DNA from: Gracilaria domingensis
Taxonomy: Eukaryota > Rhodophyta > Florideophyceae > Gracilariales > Gracilariaceae
Reading direction: 5' to 3'
Assembly (NCBI GenBank): GCA_022539475.1
Contig: VCMS01000005.1
Span: forward strand, 372,001-436,000
Length of the DNA stretch: 64,000 bases
The translations under genes were made by a program, and so were the position numbers. The notes beneath the pieces are model-generated. The model was not told the DNA's origin. It saw only the letters and a program-made list of their open reading frames with translations, and ran no database searches. Positions within the stretch are counted from its first letter, which is position 1. The number at the start of each line of letters is the position of its first letter. Positions 38,588 through 49,129 of this stretch are shown one piece after another.

Positions 38588-40867
38588 ATGGGGTCAGCGG
38601 ACCCCCACTACGAAGCCTGGAAGGACAACAAAGATGGCACCGCCTGCGTTCGCGACGACCGGTATCTCGAGCCGTTTGCAGACGCCTTGCGATACCGCTT
38701 TGCAAAGTATTCTGAGATCCTGTCCGCCATCGAGTCCAGCGAGAAGTCGCTGGAAAACTTCTCCAGGGGGTATGAGACCATGGGAATCCATCGCGTCAAA
38801 GGCGGCGTCCGCTACAGGGAATGGGCGCCCAGCGCTCGTGAAATGTACTTCTTCGGTGAGTTTAACAACTGGGATCGAAACGCCATCCCGATGCAGCGCG
38901 ATGAGTTTGGAATCTGGTCCTGTTTTATTCCGGAAACTGAACCCGGCGTTTCCCCTATCAAGCACGGCTCAAAGGTGAAGGCTGCCGTCGTCCCCCATCA
39001 CGGGCCCTGGCTTGATCGCAATCCTGCCTGGGCCACCTTTTGCGTGCAAAATCCTAACACTTTCCTGTACGACACCGTGTTTTGGGATCCGCCCGAGAAG
39101 TACAAATGGACTGCACCGGATCACGTGAAGCGCCCGGAGTCGCTGCGCATCTATGAATGCCATGTAGGAATGGGGTCCAATGATCTCAAGGTTGGCTCGT
39201 ATCGTGAGTTTGCTGATAATGTTTTACCACGTATTAAGGAGACCGGTTATACTGCCCTGCAGATTATGGCCATTATGGAACATGCGTACTATGCTAGTTT
39301 CGGCTATCACGTCACCAATTTCTTTGCGATTAGTTCCAGATGCGGCCACCCGGAAGATCTCAAGTACCTCATCGACAAGGCACATCAGCTCGGATTGTAT
39401 GTGCTTATGGATGTAGTCCACTCTCACGCATCGAGCAACTCTATGGATGGTATTAATAACTTTGATGGTACTGACCATCAATACTTTCACGAAGGTGAAC
39501 GGGGGCGACATTCTCTGTGGGACTCGAGACTTTTCAACTACGGCCATTGGGAAGTACTCCGTTTCCTCTTATCCAATCTCAGATGGTACATGGACGAATA
39601 TCACTTTGACGGTTTTCGGTTTGATGGCGTCACATCAATGCTGTACTTGCATTCTGGAATTGGCGTACAATTTACTGGTAACTATAGCGAGTACTTTGGT
39701 TTCCAAGTTGATGTCGATGCATGTGTTTACATGATGCTCGCTAACAAGCTTGTGCACGACCTGTACCCTGATGTGGCGGTTACCATCGCAGAGGATGTGA
39801 GTGGTATGCCGACTTTATGCGTGCCCGTAGAGCGTGGAGGTCTTGGGTTTGACTATCGTCTTGCTATGGCCATTCCTGACATGTGGATAGAGGTCTTGGA
39901 AAAGGAAAAAGATGAGAACTGGAATATGGGCAACATTGTTTTCACTCTTACAAATCGTCGTTGGAACGAGAAGTCCATTGGTTACTGCGAGAGTCATGAT
40001 CAAGCACTGGTGGGAGATAAAACGATCGCGTTCTGGTTGATGGATGCGGCGATGTATACTGACATGAGTTGCAATGGCTATCCCACACCTGTGATCGAGC
40101 GAGGCATCGCTCTTCACAAAATGATTCGATTGCTTACAATGTGTTTGTCTGGCGAGGGATACCTGACATTTATGGGAAATGAGTTTGGACATCCAGAATG
40201 GATTGATTTTCCACGTGAAGGTAACGGTAATTCCTATCAACATGCGCGTCGTCGATGGGACCTCTGTGACAATGAAGCACTTCGTTACAAGCATTTGTTC
40301 GAGTTTGAGAAAATGATGCATGCGTTGGATGGTGAGCATCCCTTCTGTCGATTCCAAGCGCATCAGTATGTAGTGCTACAACATGAAGGTGACAAACTGA
40401 TCGTGATTGAAAAGGGTGATCGGTTGTTGTTTGTGTTCAACTTCCACCATTCGCAGTCGTACAGTGATTATCGAATTGGAACATACTGGGGTGGCCGATA
40501 TAAACTTGTCCTTGATTCAGATGGAATGAACACTGGTGGACATGGTCGGGTACACTGGGATGTGGTGCATACTACTTGTACCGAGCCCTGGCAGAATCGA
40601 CCGTATTACCTACAGGTGTATGTCCCAGCGCGGACATGTCAAGTGTATTATTGCTTTGAAACATGGGAAGAGGAGAGAGAGAATGCGGAGAAGGACAAGC
40701 AGACTACGAAAAAGGCGGAGAGTGTTGTTGGCAGTACGAAAGAGAAAGCCAATACGGAAGTTGAGGAGGTTGCAGCGGTTGCAGTCAAGATTGACGAGAA
40801 AGTGCACTTGAACGGCCAAAAGGCCCCGGAGAAGCGACAGGAGAAAGTTGTAGTTGGGAAGGCTTAG
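38588..40867 (+). CDS. GBE1: 1,4-alpha-glucan (starch/glycogen) branching enzyme
   Basis: A 759-residue branching enzyme of the eukaryotic GH13_8 group. It has a CBM48 module (about 77-160, REWAPSAREMYFFGEFNNW) and a catalytic barrel. Visible catalytic elements are DVVHSHASSN, the nucleophile D346 in GFRFDGV, the general acid E402 in AEDVSGMP, and the transition-state stabiliser D471 in ESHDQALVGDK. The C-terminal beta domain follows. A Lys/Glu-rich tail of about 65 residues beyond the normal end is unusual and looks disordered. There is no transit peptide, so the enzyme should be cytosolic, where red algae make floridean starch. It creates alpha-1,6 branches. ATG 38588, no intron. Confidence 0.95.
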   Translation: MGSADPHYEAWKDNKDGTACVRDDRYLEPFADALRYRFAKYSEILSAIESSEKSLENFSRGYETMGIHRVKGGVRYREWAPSAREMYFFGEFNNWDRNAIPMQRDEFGIWSCFIPETEPGVSPIKHGSKVKAAVVPHHGPWLDRNPAWATFCVQNPNTFLYDTVFWDPPEKYKWTAPDHVKRPESLRIYECHVGMGSNDLKVGSYREFADNVLPRIKETGYTALQIMAIMEHAYYASFGYHVTNFFAISSRCGHPEDLKYLIDKAHQLGLYVLMDVVHSHASSNSMDGINNFDGTDHQYFHEGERGRHSLWDSRLFNYGHWEVLRFLLSNLRWYMDEYHFDGFRFDGVTSMLYLHSGIGVQFTGNYSEYFGFQVDVDACVYMMLANKLVHDLYPDVAVTIAEDVSGMPTLCVPVERGGLGFDYRLAMAIPDMWIEVLEKEKDENWNMGNIVFTLTNRRWNEKSIGYCESHDQALVGDKTIAFWLMDAAMYTDMSCNGYPTPVIERGIALHKMIRLLTMCLSGEGYLTFMGNEFGHPEWIDFPREGNGNSYQHARRRWDLCDNEALRYKHLFEFEKMMHALDGEHPFCRFQAHQYVVLQHEGDKLIVIEKGDRLLFVFNFHHSQSYSDYRIGTYWGGRYKLVLDSDGMNTGGHGRVHWDVVHTTCTEPWQNRPYYLQVYVPARTCQVYYCFETWEEERENAEKDKQTTKKAESVVGSTKEKANTEVEEVAAVAVKIDEKVHLNGQKAPEKRQEKVVVGKA

Positions 40868-41456
40868 AGTGGGTAGCTTGGCTTGATGGATTTGTAGGAC
40901 GGTTTCTCATCCATTACTGGACCCAAGCATTGGGTGCTGGCTATGTATGATACCTTTTAACCTGGTCACAACATGTAGTTGGGACGGGGAAGGTGCATGT
41001 GTGTAATGCCCTTGTTAAACTTCGGGTTATGTTTTGTCTGGCGTGTTCCGCGATGCGTGCATAACTCCGAAAGCTGTCTACTTCGTCATATTGTACGTGC
41101 GTTTGCTGTGACCAATAGCGGTTTCTTTACGAAACTAGACAACGACATGATGTTGGGCATTCTGGTTCCATTTCATTGATCTCGCATCGGCACCGGTTGT
41201 GCGAGGCAAGATCTTGATTGATGGCTGGCAGATCACGGGGCACCTCACAGAAGAGTCCCGTGACCACTATGGAAGTTGTGACAGGGTCTATCTACCCTAG
41301 AGGGTAGGATTACTCAAGTCTCTTATGTATCTCCAGTGGAAATCACAGATAGCTGAGGACTTTTTCGTACGCCCAGATAAACGACGGGAGCGAACTCGTT
41401 CTCTCGTCAGAACTCCTTCCGATATCTACGACGAAACTCTCTTGCTCTCCTCCAAA
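40868..41456. other. intergenic, nothing recognised
   Basis: 3' flank of the branching enzyme and leader of the dehydrogenase. No feature of note. Confidence 0.5.
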
Positions 41457-42620
41457 ATGAGCGTGCGCGACACCACTGTGCCTGAGACTATGAATGCCGT
41501 ACTATGCAGCGGCATCAAGGACTACAAGACGAAAGAGGTTGACGTTCCAGACCTATTGCCTGGGGAACTTCTGCTTCGCGTTCTGCGATGTGGCGTTTGT
41601 GCTGGGGATGCCAAATGTTATGCTGGAGCACCTATGTACGTTTGAATATCTTGTCCGGCATGGTAGGCAATACGTTTCATGTGTTTCTCTAACCAGTATA
41701 TCAGGTTTTGGGGAGATGATACACGTCCAGCGTACGTGCAAACGCCGGTGATCCCTGGTCATGAATTTTGCGGCGAGGTGCTCGTATCTAAGAGAGAAGA
41801 TATTGATGTTGGTCAGTACGTGACGGCGGAACAAGTCATGGCATGCAAAGAATGTTTCTATTGTATGAAAGGCTTGCGGTGGCTATGCGCTCCTCATGAT
41901 ATCTTTGGCTTCCATACTAATGTACATGGTGGTATGGCACAGTTCATGAAGATTCCCTCCAAGGCTATAGTTCACGTTTTCCCAAACTGCTTAAACACTT
42001 CTGATATGGTATATACAGAACCTCTCAGCTGTTCTGTGCATGGAGTCGAACGGGCTGATATTGCCTTGGGAGATGTTGCAGTCATTAGTGGATGCGGTCC
42101 AATTGGTTTAGGTATGGTCGCCGCAGCACGTCTCCGCGGTCCCTCTCGTCTCATAGCGGTCGACCTTGACGACAAACGTCTCGAAATTGCTCGCGAATGT
42201 GGGGCTGATGTTGTGCTTAACCCGACGAGAGATAATGTTGTGCAAACTGTGAGGGACATGACTTCAGGATATGGATGTGATGTGTACCTGGAAGCGGCTG
42301 GTGTTCCGTCCAGCGTGATACAGGGCTTACAATGTTGTCGAAAAGCAGCGACAATGGTAGAGTTCTCTGTGTTTGGCAAGGCCACCAACGTTGACTGGAC
42401 TATCATCGGGGATACCAAAGAATTGGTAATAAAAGGTGGCCATTGCTCAGGGGATCGTGGCTATGCAAATGCCATTGATATGATGAAAAGGGGTCTCTTG
42501 CCCACTGAGCGAATTGTATCTCATTCGTACCCCATTGATGAAGTCGTGGAAGCCATTGGCATGGTCAATGATGGCTCCAAATCTGTGAAAGTTACAGTCG
42601 ATCCGCATGCGGAATCGTAA
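41457..42620 (+). CDS. zinc-dependent medium-chain dehydrogenase, erythritol/L-threitol-dehydrogenase-like, one intron
   Basis: Exons 41457-41635 and 41705-42620 encode 364 residues. The 69-bp intron has GTACGT, a TCTAAC branch and ATATCAG, in phase 2; splicing restores GAPMFWGDDTRPAYVQTPVI. Catalytic zinc ligands are in CGVCAGD and GHEF. The structural zinc quartet is CKECFYC...WLC, and the NAD-binding turn is SGCGPIGLG. The order of motifs (CxGD, GAPMFWG, PHDIFGF, EPLSCSVHGVERA, EFSVFG, DWTIIGD) closely follows the erythritol/L-threitol dehydrogenases known from bacteria. It oxidises a polyol C2 hydroxyl with NAD. Red algae accumulate polyols, so a role in osmolyte turnover is plausible. 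A bacterial-to-algal transfer is possible but is not shown by base composition. Confidence 0.85.
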
Positions 42621-43355
42621 GTCGTTGCGGGTCAGCCCGGTTCCCTCTTTGGCATCGAGGAATATGAATGAGTGCACAGGAGACGATATATCGCTGAAGA
42701 ATCCGAACAGCCAGTATCGAGGGTTACCCTTCTTAGTTCTCGTTACATACTTGGCTCTTGGGTACCAGATTCTTTAGGCCAGCCGCGTAGACGAGCGACA
42801 TGACAGAGCTCAGCAATACGTTCTACTGAAGCTCTTCATCTTCATCTTTTGGAATATGTTCCTTTGGTAGAACGTGGGATCCTTTTTTTTAAGTTGGTTA
42901 TCTAATGTGAAATATATAAAGAAGCGGGATGTTCAAAGGCTGTTTGTTGCGGCTGTTGATGTAGAAACAATTTTCCTTAGTGAACATTTTTAAGCTTTGT
43001 TCACGGTGAGTTTAAGCGCAGAATCCGAGAAAGAAACTATGACACGCAAGCGATCATGATGATCATGATGATTATCATGATGATGCTCTTCTCTTTCGTG
43101 TAAAGTTTGGAACAACTGCAGGAGTGGTAACATACTTTCCTCATAAGCAACACAATAAAAATTAAAAGAAGCTACTCCAGCAGAAGGTAGTGGTCTAAAA
43201 TCAGGAGCAGCAGGAGAGATATTGGTCGTGATAAGATGCAGTTCTTCGTTTCCCCTTTGAAGAATACTCACGAACTACTGACGAAACACTGCACGCTAAA
43301 CGATCCGAAGCAAACTGACCTTCCACATAACTGATGGTCTGCTTTTTAGCAAAAG
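42621..43355. other. intergenic with an ATCATGATG-type repeat
   Basis: A short tandem of ATGATCATGATG words lies at 43053-43086. No gene supported. Confidence 0.5.
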
Positions 43356-43829
43356 ATGCCAGGAACGATTGAAAGTGTGTTCGGTTCAACAGCATTAGAT
43401 TGGTTACTGCAGCTGCTTTTCTTCCCCTCCGGAATAATAACAGCTTTGCTTATGGTGCTAATGATCAAAAGAACAGAATACCAACTTCGCGAAGACGATA
43501 AGATCACAAAAGCAGCCCGTTTTCAGAATGAGAATTCGACGTTGCGACGTTTAAGAGACGACGAAATCCATTACTTCTGCAATCAATACCGAATCTCACA
43601 AACTAAGCTCAACTCTCTAAGAAACGAAGGGAAAATAAGTGCGCAAAGCTGCGGATTATGTATGGGAGATGGAAGCGGAGCGTATCTGCAGATACCTTGT
43701 GGTGATTATGCGCATGTACGATGTATGAAAAAAGCTTTACAACAAGACATTGCTACCTGTGCCGATTGCGGGTTTTCCATGAAGAGCGTGTTTGACATCA
43801 AACCCGAGGTGGATCGTGCGGAACTTTAG
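43356..43829 (+). CDS. single-pass membrane protein with a degenerate RING-like Cys motif
   Basis: A 157-residue protein. A membrane segment lies at about 17-38 (LLQLLFFPSGIITALLMVLMI), followed by a charged helical region. The Cys/His cluster is CGLCMGDGSG, PCGDYAHVRC and CADC. This resembles a RING in the order C-x2-C...C-x4-H-x2-C...C-x2-C, but the sixth ligand expected two residues after the fifth is absent. Zinc binding by seven of eight ligands, or a variant fold, is possible. E3 ubiquitin ligase activity is only a guess. ATG 43356, no intron. It converges with the Tim22-like gene 353 bp downstream. Confidence 0.62.
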   Translation: MPGTIESVFGSTALDWLLQLLFFPSGIITALLMVLMIKRTEYQLREDDKITKAARFQNENSTLRRLRDDEIHYFCNQYRISQTKLNSLRNEGKISAQSCGLCMGDGSGAYLQIPCGDYAHVRCMKKALQQDIATCADCGFSMKSVFDIKPEVDRAEL

Positions 43830-44182
43830 AACCATCATACACTGGACGGGAAAAACAAGAAGCGAATGGAGCAATAAATGTTCTCTGTTCGGGGAGGGGA
43901 ATGATGAATGCTGTACATGAAATACACATTCGATCGCAGGGAAGACGTTGCCTTGGCGCACATTGGCGCCAGTGACGAGATAGCAAACGATGATGGTTGC
44001 AGAACCAGGTACTACACGTACGATCACCGGCATGAGTGCATGGCTGCACGAGCGTGTGCGCGCGTGTGTGTGTGTCTGTACGTGAGGGCGGTGGTGGTGA
44101 GCTTGTTCGGAGGGCTGTGCGCATGCGTAGGTGCGCGCTTGTGCGATAGTGTGTTGGTGAGTGATGGAGATAGTGGGTGAAA
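43830..44182. other. intergenic between convergent genes
   Basis: Contains a GT/CG-rich stretch (44050-44085). Nothing else recognised. Confidence 0.5.
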
Positions 44183-44722
44183 TTAGCGTTTTCTAAGTAT
44201 AGCCTCATCACTGTTAGGATCTTCCTTTGGTACCACCAGCGCATCGATCAGGTAACTCAGTGCGGCGAAAGTGACACAGCCTTGGGCGGCAGCGCGCGGA
44301 CCCGAACGAACATAAAAGGTAGCACCACTGCCACAAGCACCGATAACAGAGTTGTAACGATCGTCCTTGTTACGAATCACCTTACTAGCAGTCTGCAAGC
44401 CGGCATAAACGGCGGAAATGGCCGCCCACGACCGGAGGTTATTGCCAGCCTCCGCAAACGCCGGTCGAAAAGCGCCGCGGTTGGTCCACATGCCCGAGAA
44501 GAAGCCGAAGATGGCGCCGAACACGCCGCCGTTGAACATGCTGGACGTGGTGGCGAGGAACACCTCGAGCAGGCGCTCGGCCGGCGTGAGCGACTGCAGC
44601 GTGAGCTGCTGGCCGAGCTGCGGCGCCGACGGGGCGGCGTGCGCGTGCGCAAACGCCGGCACGCGGCGGACGGAGCGCGGGTGCCGGCACAGCGCGGGCG
44701 TGAGGGCGGATCGGCGTTGCAT
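44183..44722 (-). CDS. Tim17/Tim22/Tim23 (PRAT) family membrane protein, Tim22-like
   Basis: A 179-residue protein. The N-terminal 40 residues are Arg/Ala/His-rich (MQRRSALTPALC...), compatible with organelle targeting. The PRAT domain (about 60-165) shows GGVFGAIFGFFSGMW, then SWAAISAVYAGLQTASKVIRNKDDRYNSVIGACGSGATFYVRSGPRAAAQGCVTFAALS split over three helices. The last part matches the Tim22/HP30 pattern R-x-K-D-D-x2-N-x3-G...G-A. Such proteins form preprotein or solute channels in mitochondrial or plastid envelopes. ATG at 44720-44722 is the first in-frame ATG; the open frame upstream starts from TTG. The 5' half is GC-rich and the 3' half is not. Which organelle it serves is not clear. 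Confidence 0.75.
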   Translation of the reverse strand: MQRRSALTPALCRHPRSVRRVPAFAHAHAAPSAPQLGQQLTLQSLTPAERLLEVFLATTSSMFNGGVFGAIFGFFSGMWTNRGAFRPAFAEAGNNLRSWAAISAVYAGLQTASKVIRNKDDRYNSVIGACGSGATFYVRSGPRAAAQGCVTFAALSYLIDALVVPKEDPNSDEAILRKR

Positions 44723-45584
44723 GGCGGCGGGGCGGGCGGCGGAGGGCGGCGGCGGGGGGCGGACGACGGCGGCGGCGGACGACGGCGGCGGCGGACGACG
44801 ACGGCGGCGGACGACGGCGGCGGCGGGCGCACTCGAGCGCGACGGTTGGAGATCTGGCGCTGGAAAGCGCGCGCCCGGATCTGGCGGCGCGCGAAGCGCA
44901 GGCGCGCGCGTGCAACGTGGCCACGTGCGCCGGCCCCAACGCGAGCTTTGTTGATTGTGAGTCGGCAACGGCCGCGCCAATCCGCCACATCATCCCCGCG
45001 CGCCGAGCAACGCGCGCGACAGCCGCGGCCGCGCAGCGCCGCGCCGCGCGGCCTCCTGCGCGATGCCGCGCGGGGCGCGCGCGGCCGGAGAGCGGCCGCG
45101 CGCGCGCTCGCGCTCGCGCGCAGGCGGCGGCGCTCGGCCGTCGCGCGCGCGCGCTGCGGCGCGCACGGCGCGCGCGCGCTCGCGTGCGTCGGCGACTCCG
45201 ACGCACGCGAGCTGCGCCCACGGGCGCCTAGATCGACTGTGCGCCCGACAACAGTTTGACCGCGCGCGCCCTGCCATGGCGCGCGGCGGATTTCGTCTCG
45301 ACACATTTTGTCATAGGGGGCCAACTGCTGTGGCGGCCGCGTGCTGTGCGCGCGCGTGGCTGCAGCAAGTATTAGGAAAGCCTTCCACGCGCCCATCCCC
45401 CCGTAGGTGGGCAATCCGTATATCCCTAGCTACTAGCTAGTAGCTAGTAGAAGGCTAGCTGCACGCGTGTGGACCCCTTGTTCACCCGACACCTCCGTCG
45501 TCTTCCCCACACTAGTTCGGGCAGCCATCGCCACGCCTTAGCTTGCGCGCAGCGCTCATCCTCCGCTGTCTTGCGCGCGCCGTC
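44723..45584. other. GC-rich divergent promoter region with a palindrome
   Basis: 44740-45260 is dense in CG dinucleotides. A perfect 22-bp palindrome (CTAGCTACTAG and its complement) lies at 45426-45447. Overlapping Arg/Ala-rich frames are composition artefacts. Confidence 0.5.
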
Positions 45585-46516
45585 ATGTCCAACTGCGTCA
45601 TTTGCCTCACTGCGCCAGTCACAACACGTCTCCTTCCGTGCCAGCACGCCGCGCTCTGCCACGCCTGCTCTCCGCGTCTCGAGACATCTCAGTGTCCTCT
45701 CTGTCGAGCACGCATCTTCGATATCCACCTTTTCGATTCCAACACCACGCTTTCGTTCTCCTCCTTGCTCAAGGAGCGCATTGTCTACGACCGTCGCGTG
45801 CTCGACGCCGTCGCCCAGATTGTCGTGTGCGCCCGCTCTGATACCCGTGCCGCTGCTTTGCAGTATGTTTCTACCGTGTGTCACTTGTTTCCACCAGTGC
45901 CTGTGAGCGTTTGCAAACCGCCGGCATTGCGTCATGTGCCGTATGTCAGTGATTTTGCACCCAATGCTTTCATCGACTCTACTCCCGTTCGTTTGCAAGT
46001 GTTTCTTCTCCCGGACAGAGTACGTTATTCAATTCTGTGTGTCATTGCAAACTTCGCTACTCTAACATTAGCGCAAACCATCGTCATCGCCCCACACAGC
46101 CATCGTTTCAATCACTGTCGGCTCTTAGAGCTCTACAACCAGACTTTTTGCTCATGAGCTGTTTACTACATCCAAGACCATCCTTTCGTTTCATGCTCAA
46201 CTGGGATGCAACCCTGAGAACAAATCCTTTGACCTTCCCACTTCCAAAGCGAATGTGGCTCTTTCTACTGCCACCTCCGACCGCCAAAGCCAACATCGCT
46301 TCCCCAAATTTGGACTTCAAAGAAGATGTTTATCACGCTTTACAGGCTATGCCATTGCTCTCCCGCCCCCTCACTTATCACGTCATAAAGCCACTCTCAA
46401 CATGGACACGGCCTATCAGAAAGATGTCCAAGAGAATCGTCTACCATGTTCGAATGTCTCGTGTGTTGGCCACAGCCCACTTGCAGAAATCCGTGTCAAA
46501 GATAACAGTTCGCTAA
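45585..46516 (+). CDS. RING-HC zinc-finger protein, probably one intron
   Basis: The N terminus is a compact C3HC4 RING (residues 4-41: CVIC, PCQHAALCHAC, CPLC) as in MGRN1/BIRC-type ubiquitin ligases. The simple frame stops at 46157. A better model removes an 80-bp intron, 46020-46099 (GTACGT donor, CTAAC branch, CCACACAG end, phase 0). That joins FLLPDR to PSFQSL and continues to 46516, giving 283 residues. In favour: the extension carries KRMWLFLLPPP, which echoes RLQVFLLPDR in exon 1, and it stays open for 139 codons. The middle and end have no domain I recognise. ATG 45585; the upstream frame starts from TTG. It is likely an E3 ubiquitin ligase, with the splice model moderately sure. Confidence 0.6.
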
Positions 46517-46723
46517 TTGGGAACGTGCTCATTGCCATTCATGTATCCATCTTTCCGTATGTTCAGCTATGCTTGCTTCTCAGTAACGTTCAATTAGCTA
46601 TGGACGCCATGTAAATCAGTACAGTAAAACAACCCTAACGCCATGCTAACAAAGCCCCAGAAGAACAAGCCAGATAAGAAGTAAGCGTTTTATCCAGCTT
46701 CAAAAATCATGCCTCTCTTCTTG

Positions 46724-48394
46724 CTAGGGGTACACTTTCACTGCACCTGAACACACCTCAATTCGTCTATTGGCCAGCAGTTTCACATACTGTTTCAACA
46801 GCTCATCTACATATGTCTGAATCCCCGAGGTCGACAAGTAATCTGCAGCAAACTGCCTCGCGTTTCGTACGATTTGCAGCACTTCTTCGTCATGCCCGCG
46901 AGCCCATTTGATCTTTCGAACCACATTCCCAAACCAAAAGTCCACTCCAATATAGTGCACGTTCGGTTTCAGTAGTGGTTCGAAGAACATTCCACATGGC
47001 GTTTCTTGCTTCAGAATTGCACTTGAACCAAAGAGTAGCAGCAACAGCCTATCTGCCCAAAAAGAGTTACCTTCCACATGAACAATATATTTGTACCCAG
47101 CTTGTTTTTGCATCGACATCTTATCGGACACATAGATTCGCTTTCCACATGTGCCATCTATCTTAACGTCGAGAAGCGACTCTGTCTTTGGAAGAAACCA
47201 CAATATAGGCCATGGCCAGATTCTTTTCTCAAGTGCTTTCGAATGCGCCCATTTCCTTAACCTTTCTCCATGCTTTTGTGCCTGAGCCCATAGAGCTGTT
47301 CTTCCAACTCTATCACATGACTCGTCAAAATCATCCCTTTGCCTTAAGAATGCAGAAATCCGAATGCGGCCCCTGAACACCGCACGCGCCTTTTTTAAGT
47401 TCCATGGCACCACATCGGCGTCAAGTCGCGCGAAACGATCCATTGCATCATCCCACTCGTCCACTGTTTGGGATTTAACCTCCCAAAACTCATGGGGAAC
47501 TCCTCTTCTCAATACATCCGATAGCATTAAAGGGAAAGGAATGTTATCCGAGACGTTGCATGTAATAGATCCAAAAATCGGTCTCGATGGTCCAGGAGCA
47601 GGCATCCGATATGAGTGATTCTTAGATGTAGTCGCTACTCCATCTGTGGTCGAAATCACCATTTCGAAGTTATCGACGACTCCTCGAGACACGCTTGATT
47701 CTATCCACCTTAGAGCTTCTCGTAATCTCAGAACGCGATGTGGTGCCATCTTCGTCAGGACTTCCTGGCGGTCATGGAGGAATATTGAGCCATTCTTTAC
47801 TTGCAAAAGAAAACAACCACTGGCCTGGCCTTCACTGGTCGAGTAGAACTCCATGTACGAGCTGTTGGTGATTTTGCCACGCTTTTCGAATGATGACAAG
47901 TACGAACGAGCAAGACGAGCATATGCTTTTCGAATGGTAGAGTTGGCACCAGGTAGCTCCCGGATCATGGAAACAGCACCCATGCTCACATTCTGCGTAT
48001 GACCTTGGTTACTTAAATCCTCTATTTCATCAACAGCAGCTCTGGTTGCCTGTGCAGTGCGAAGATGGTAAACTCTGTGACCAGTTGATTTAGAAGCAGG
48101 TTTATGAGGACCAGGGCTTGAAGGTATTCGAGTGTTGAGGACGGGTATCGGTCGCATGGCTTTCGCGTGGGGGTATTCAACCGTGTAAACGGCTATGGCA
48201 CAAACCGTTAACAGAAAGAGGGATAGCATGGGGATGCGACGAAATTTGCGACGCATGGATATGAAGCAGCTGTCCGCAGCAGCGCTCCATGATGTGGTGA
48301 GCTCCCGAAATTCAGCCGTATTGACGGAGCGCGATCGGGGCTGCAAGTTGCCCATGTTGAACTTCCCATGACAAGTTGAGCAACGGACATACAT
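46724..48394 (-). CDS. type II membrane glycosyltransferase of family GT90 (CAP10/POGLUT-like)
   Basis: A 556-residue protein with a 47-residue cytosolic tail and a membrane anchor at about 55-74 (PMLSLFLLTVCAIAVYTVEY). A stem and a C-terminal GT90 (CAP10) domain (about 300-545) follow. Recognisable parts are PWNLKKARAVFRGRIR, IDGTCGKRIYVSD, the nucleotide-binding core YKYIVHVEGNSFWADRLLLLL, then SAILKQETPCGMFFEPLLKPNVHYI and the terminal ARQFAADYL helix. GT90 enzymes use UDP-xylose or UDP-glucose in the Golgi/ER to build wall polysaccharides or O-glycans. The first ATG (48392-48394) gives the tail; M47 just before the anchor is an alternative start. It lies divergent to tripeptidyl-peptidase II. 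Confidence 0.8.
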   Translation of the reverse strand: MYVRCSTCHGKFNMGNLQPRSRSVNTAEFRELTTSWSAAADSCFISMRRKFRRIPMLSLFLLTVCAIAVYTVEYPHAKAMRPIPVLNTRIPSSPGPHKPASKSTGHRVYHLRTAQATRAAVDEIEDLSNQGHTQNVSMGAVSMIRELPGANSTIRKAYARLARSYLSSFEKRGKITNSSYMEFYSTSEGQASGCFLLQVKNGSIFLHDRQEVLTKMAPHRVLRLREALRWIESSVSRGVVDNFEMVISTTDGVATTSKNHSYRMPAPGPSRPIFGSITCNVSDNIPFPLMLSDVLRRGVPHEFWEVKSQTVDEWDDAMDRFARLDADVVPWNLKKARAVFRGRIRISAFLRQRDDFDESCDRVGRTALWAQAQKHGERLRKWAHSKALEKRIWPWPILWFLPKTESLLDVKIDGTCGKRIYVSDKMSMQKQAGYKYIVHVEGNSFWADRLLLLLFGSSAILKQETPCGMFFEPLLKPNVHYIGVDFWFGNVVRKIKWARGHDEEVLQIVRNARQFAADYLSTSGIQTYVDELLKQYVKLLANRRIEVCSGAVKVYP

Positions 48395-49129
48395 GCAGCT
48401 GAGGCAGAAAGAGCGCTAGAGAATGGCTCACGAGGCCTTCGGACAGGCGATGACGGAGCACGCGACTTAATTCGAACTTACGGTTGTGATGGCATCAGTA
48501 CTGGAGCGCCGTGTTGCCTCGGTTGCTGATCAGCCAAAACGACGAAATCCATAACGGACATTTGTGTACTCCAAAGAACGGAGTCATAAGAAAGTAGTGC
48601 GCGCAGCTTTAGACACTTGCACCTGTTTTCCGCTTCGCCTTCAGCTGCTGTCCATCTTGTTCAGGCGGTGGGAGTCGAAGCATGACCAACCTTGTCGTCC
48701 CATGATAGGCCGAGGACACATTTTACCGAAGGCAGCATTAAGTGCAGTTTCCCAAAGCTGGAAGCGGAAGCGACAGCGGCAAACAAGTTCGAGCTTCCCC
48801 TCACGCAAGGTTCCCCCTGGAAGCTCCAGGCTGCATCGCAAGCCGTTTGCTGTTTGGGACAGGACCACTGGCTTCCAGATGGAGTTCGGGGGGACGGCGC
48901 TGTCGACAGTGTCGAGCAGGGTTTTATGGTCGACGCAGTTCATTACACGTGGGCGGCGCCCATTGGACTCGACGCACATTTGCAGGAATGGCGTTGCCGA
49001 CAGAACCCTTTTGGAGCACTGGGTGCTTCCGTTCCGTTCTGTTCCAGACAGACCACTCTGCGCCGTTTCCAGTACGCCTAGGTGCCGCAGCCACACCTTC
49101 CGCACTCTCCAGGACCACCCCTCGCCCAA
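48395..49129. other. shared upstream region of GT90 and TPP II genes
   Basis: Frames on both strands (for example 48641-49156 minus) are open but overlap and lack recognisable content. A 5' exon of the peptidase cannot be ruled out but is not needed. Confidence 0.45.

Noticed and set aside
44177-45414. Frames of 345-360 codons on both strands around the Tim22-like gene
   Set aside because: Shadows of a GC-rich stretch; only the 179-residue PRAT frame has family motifs.
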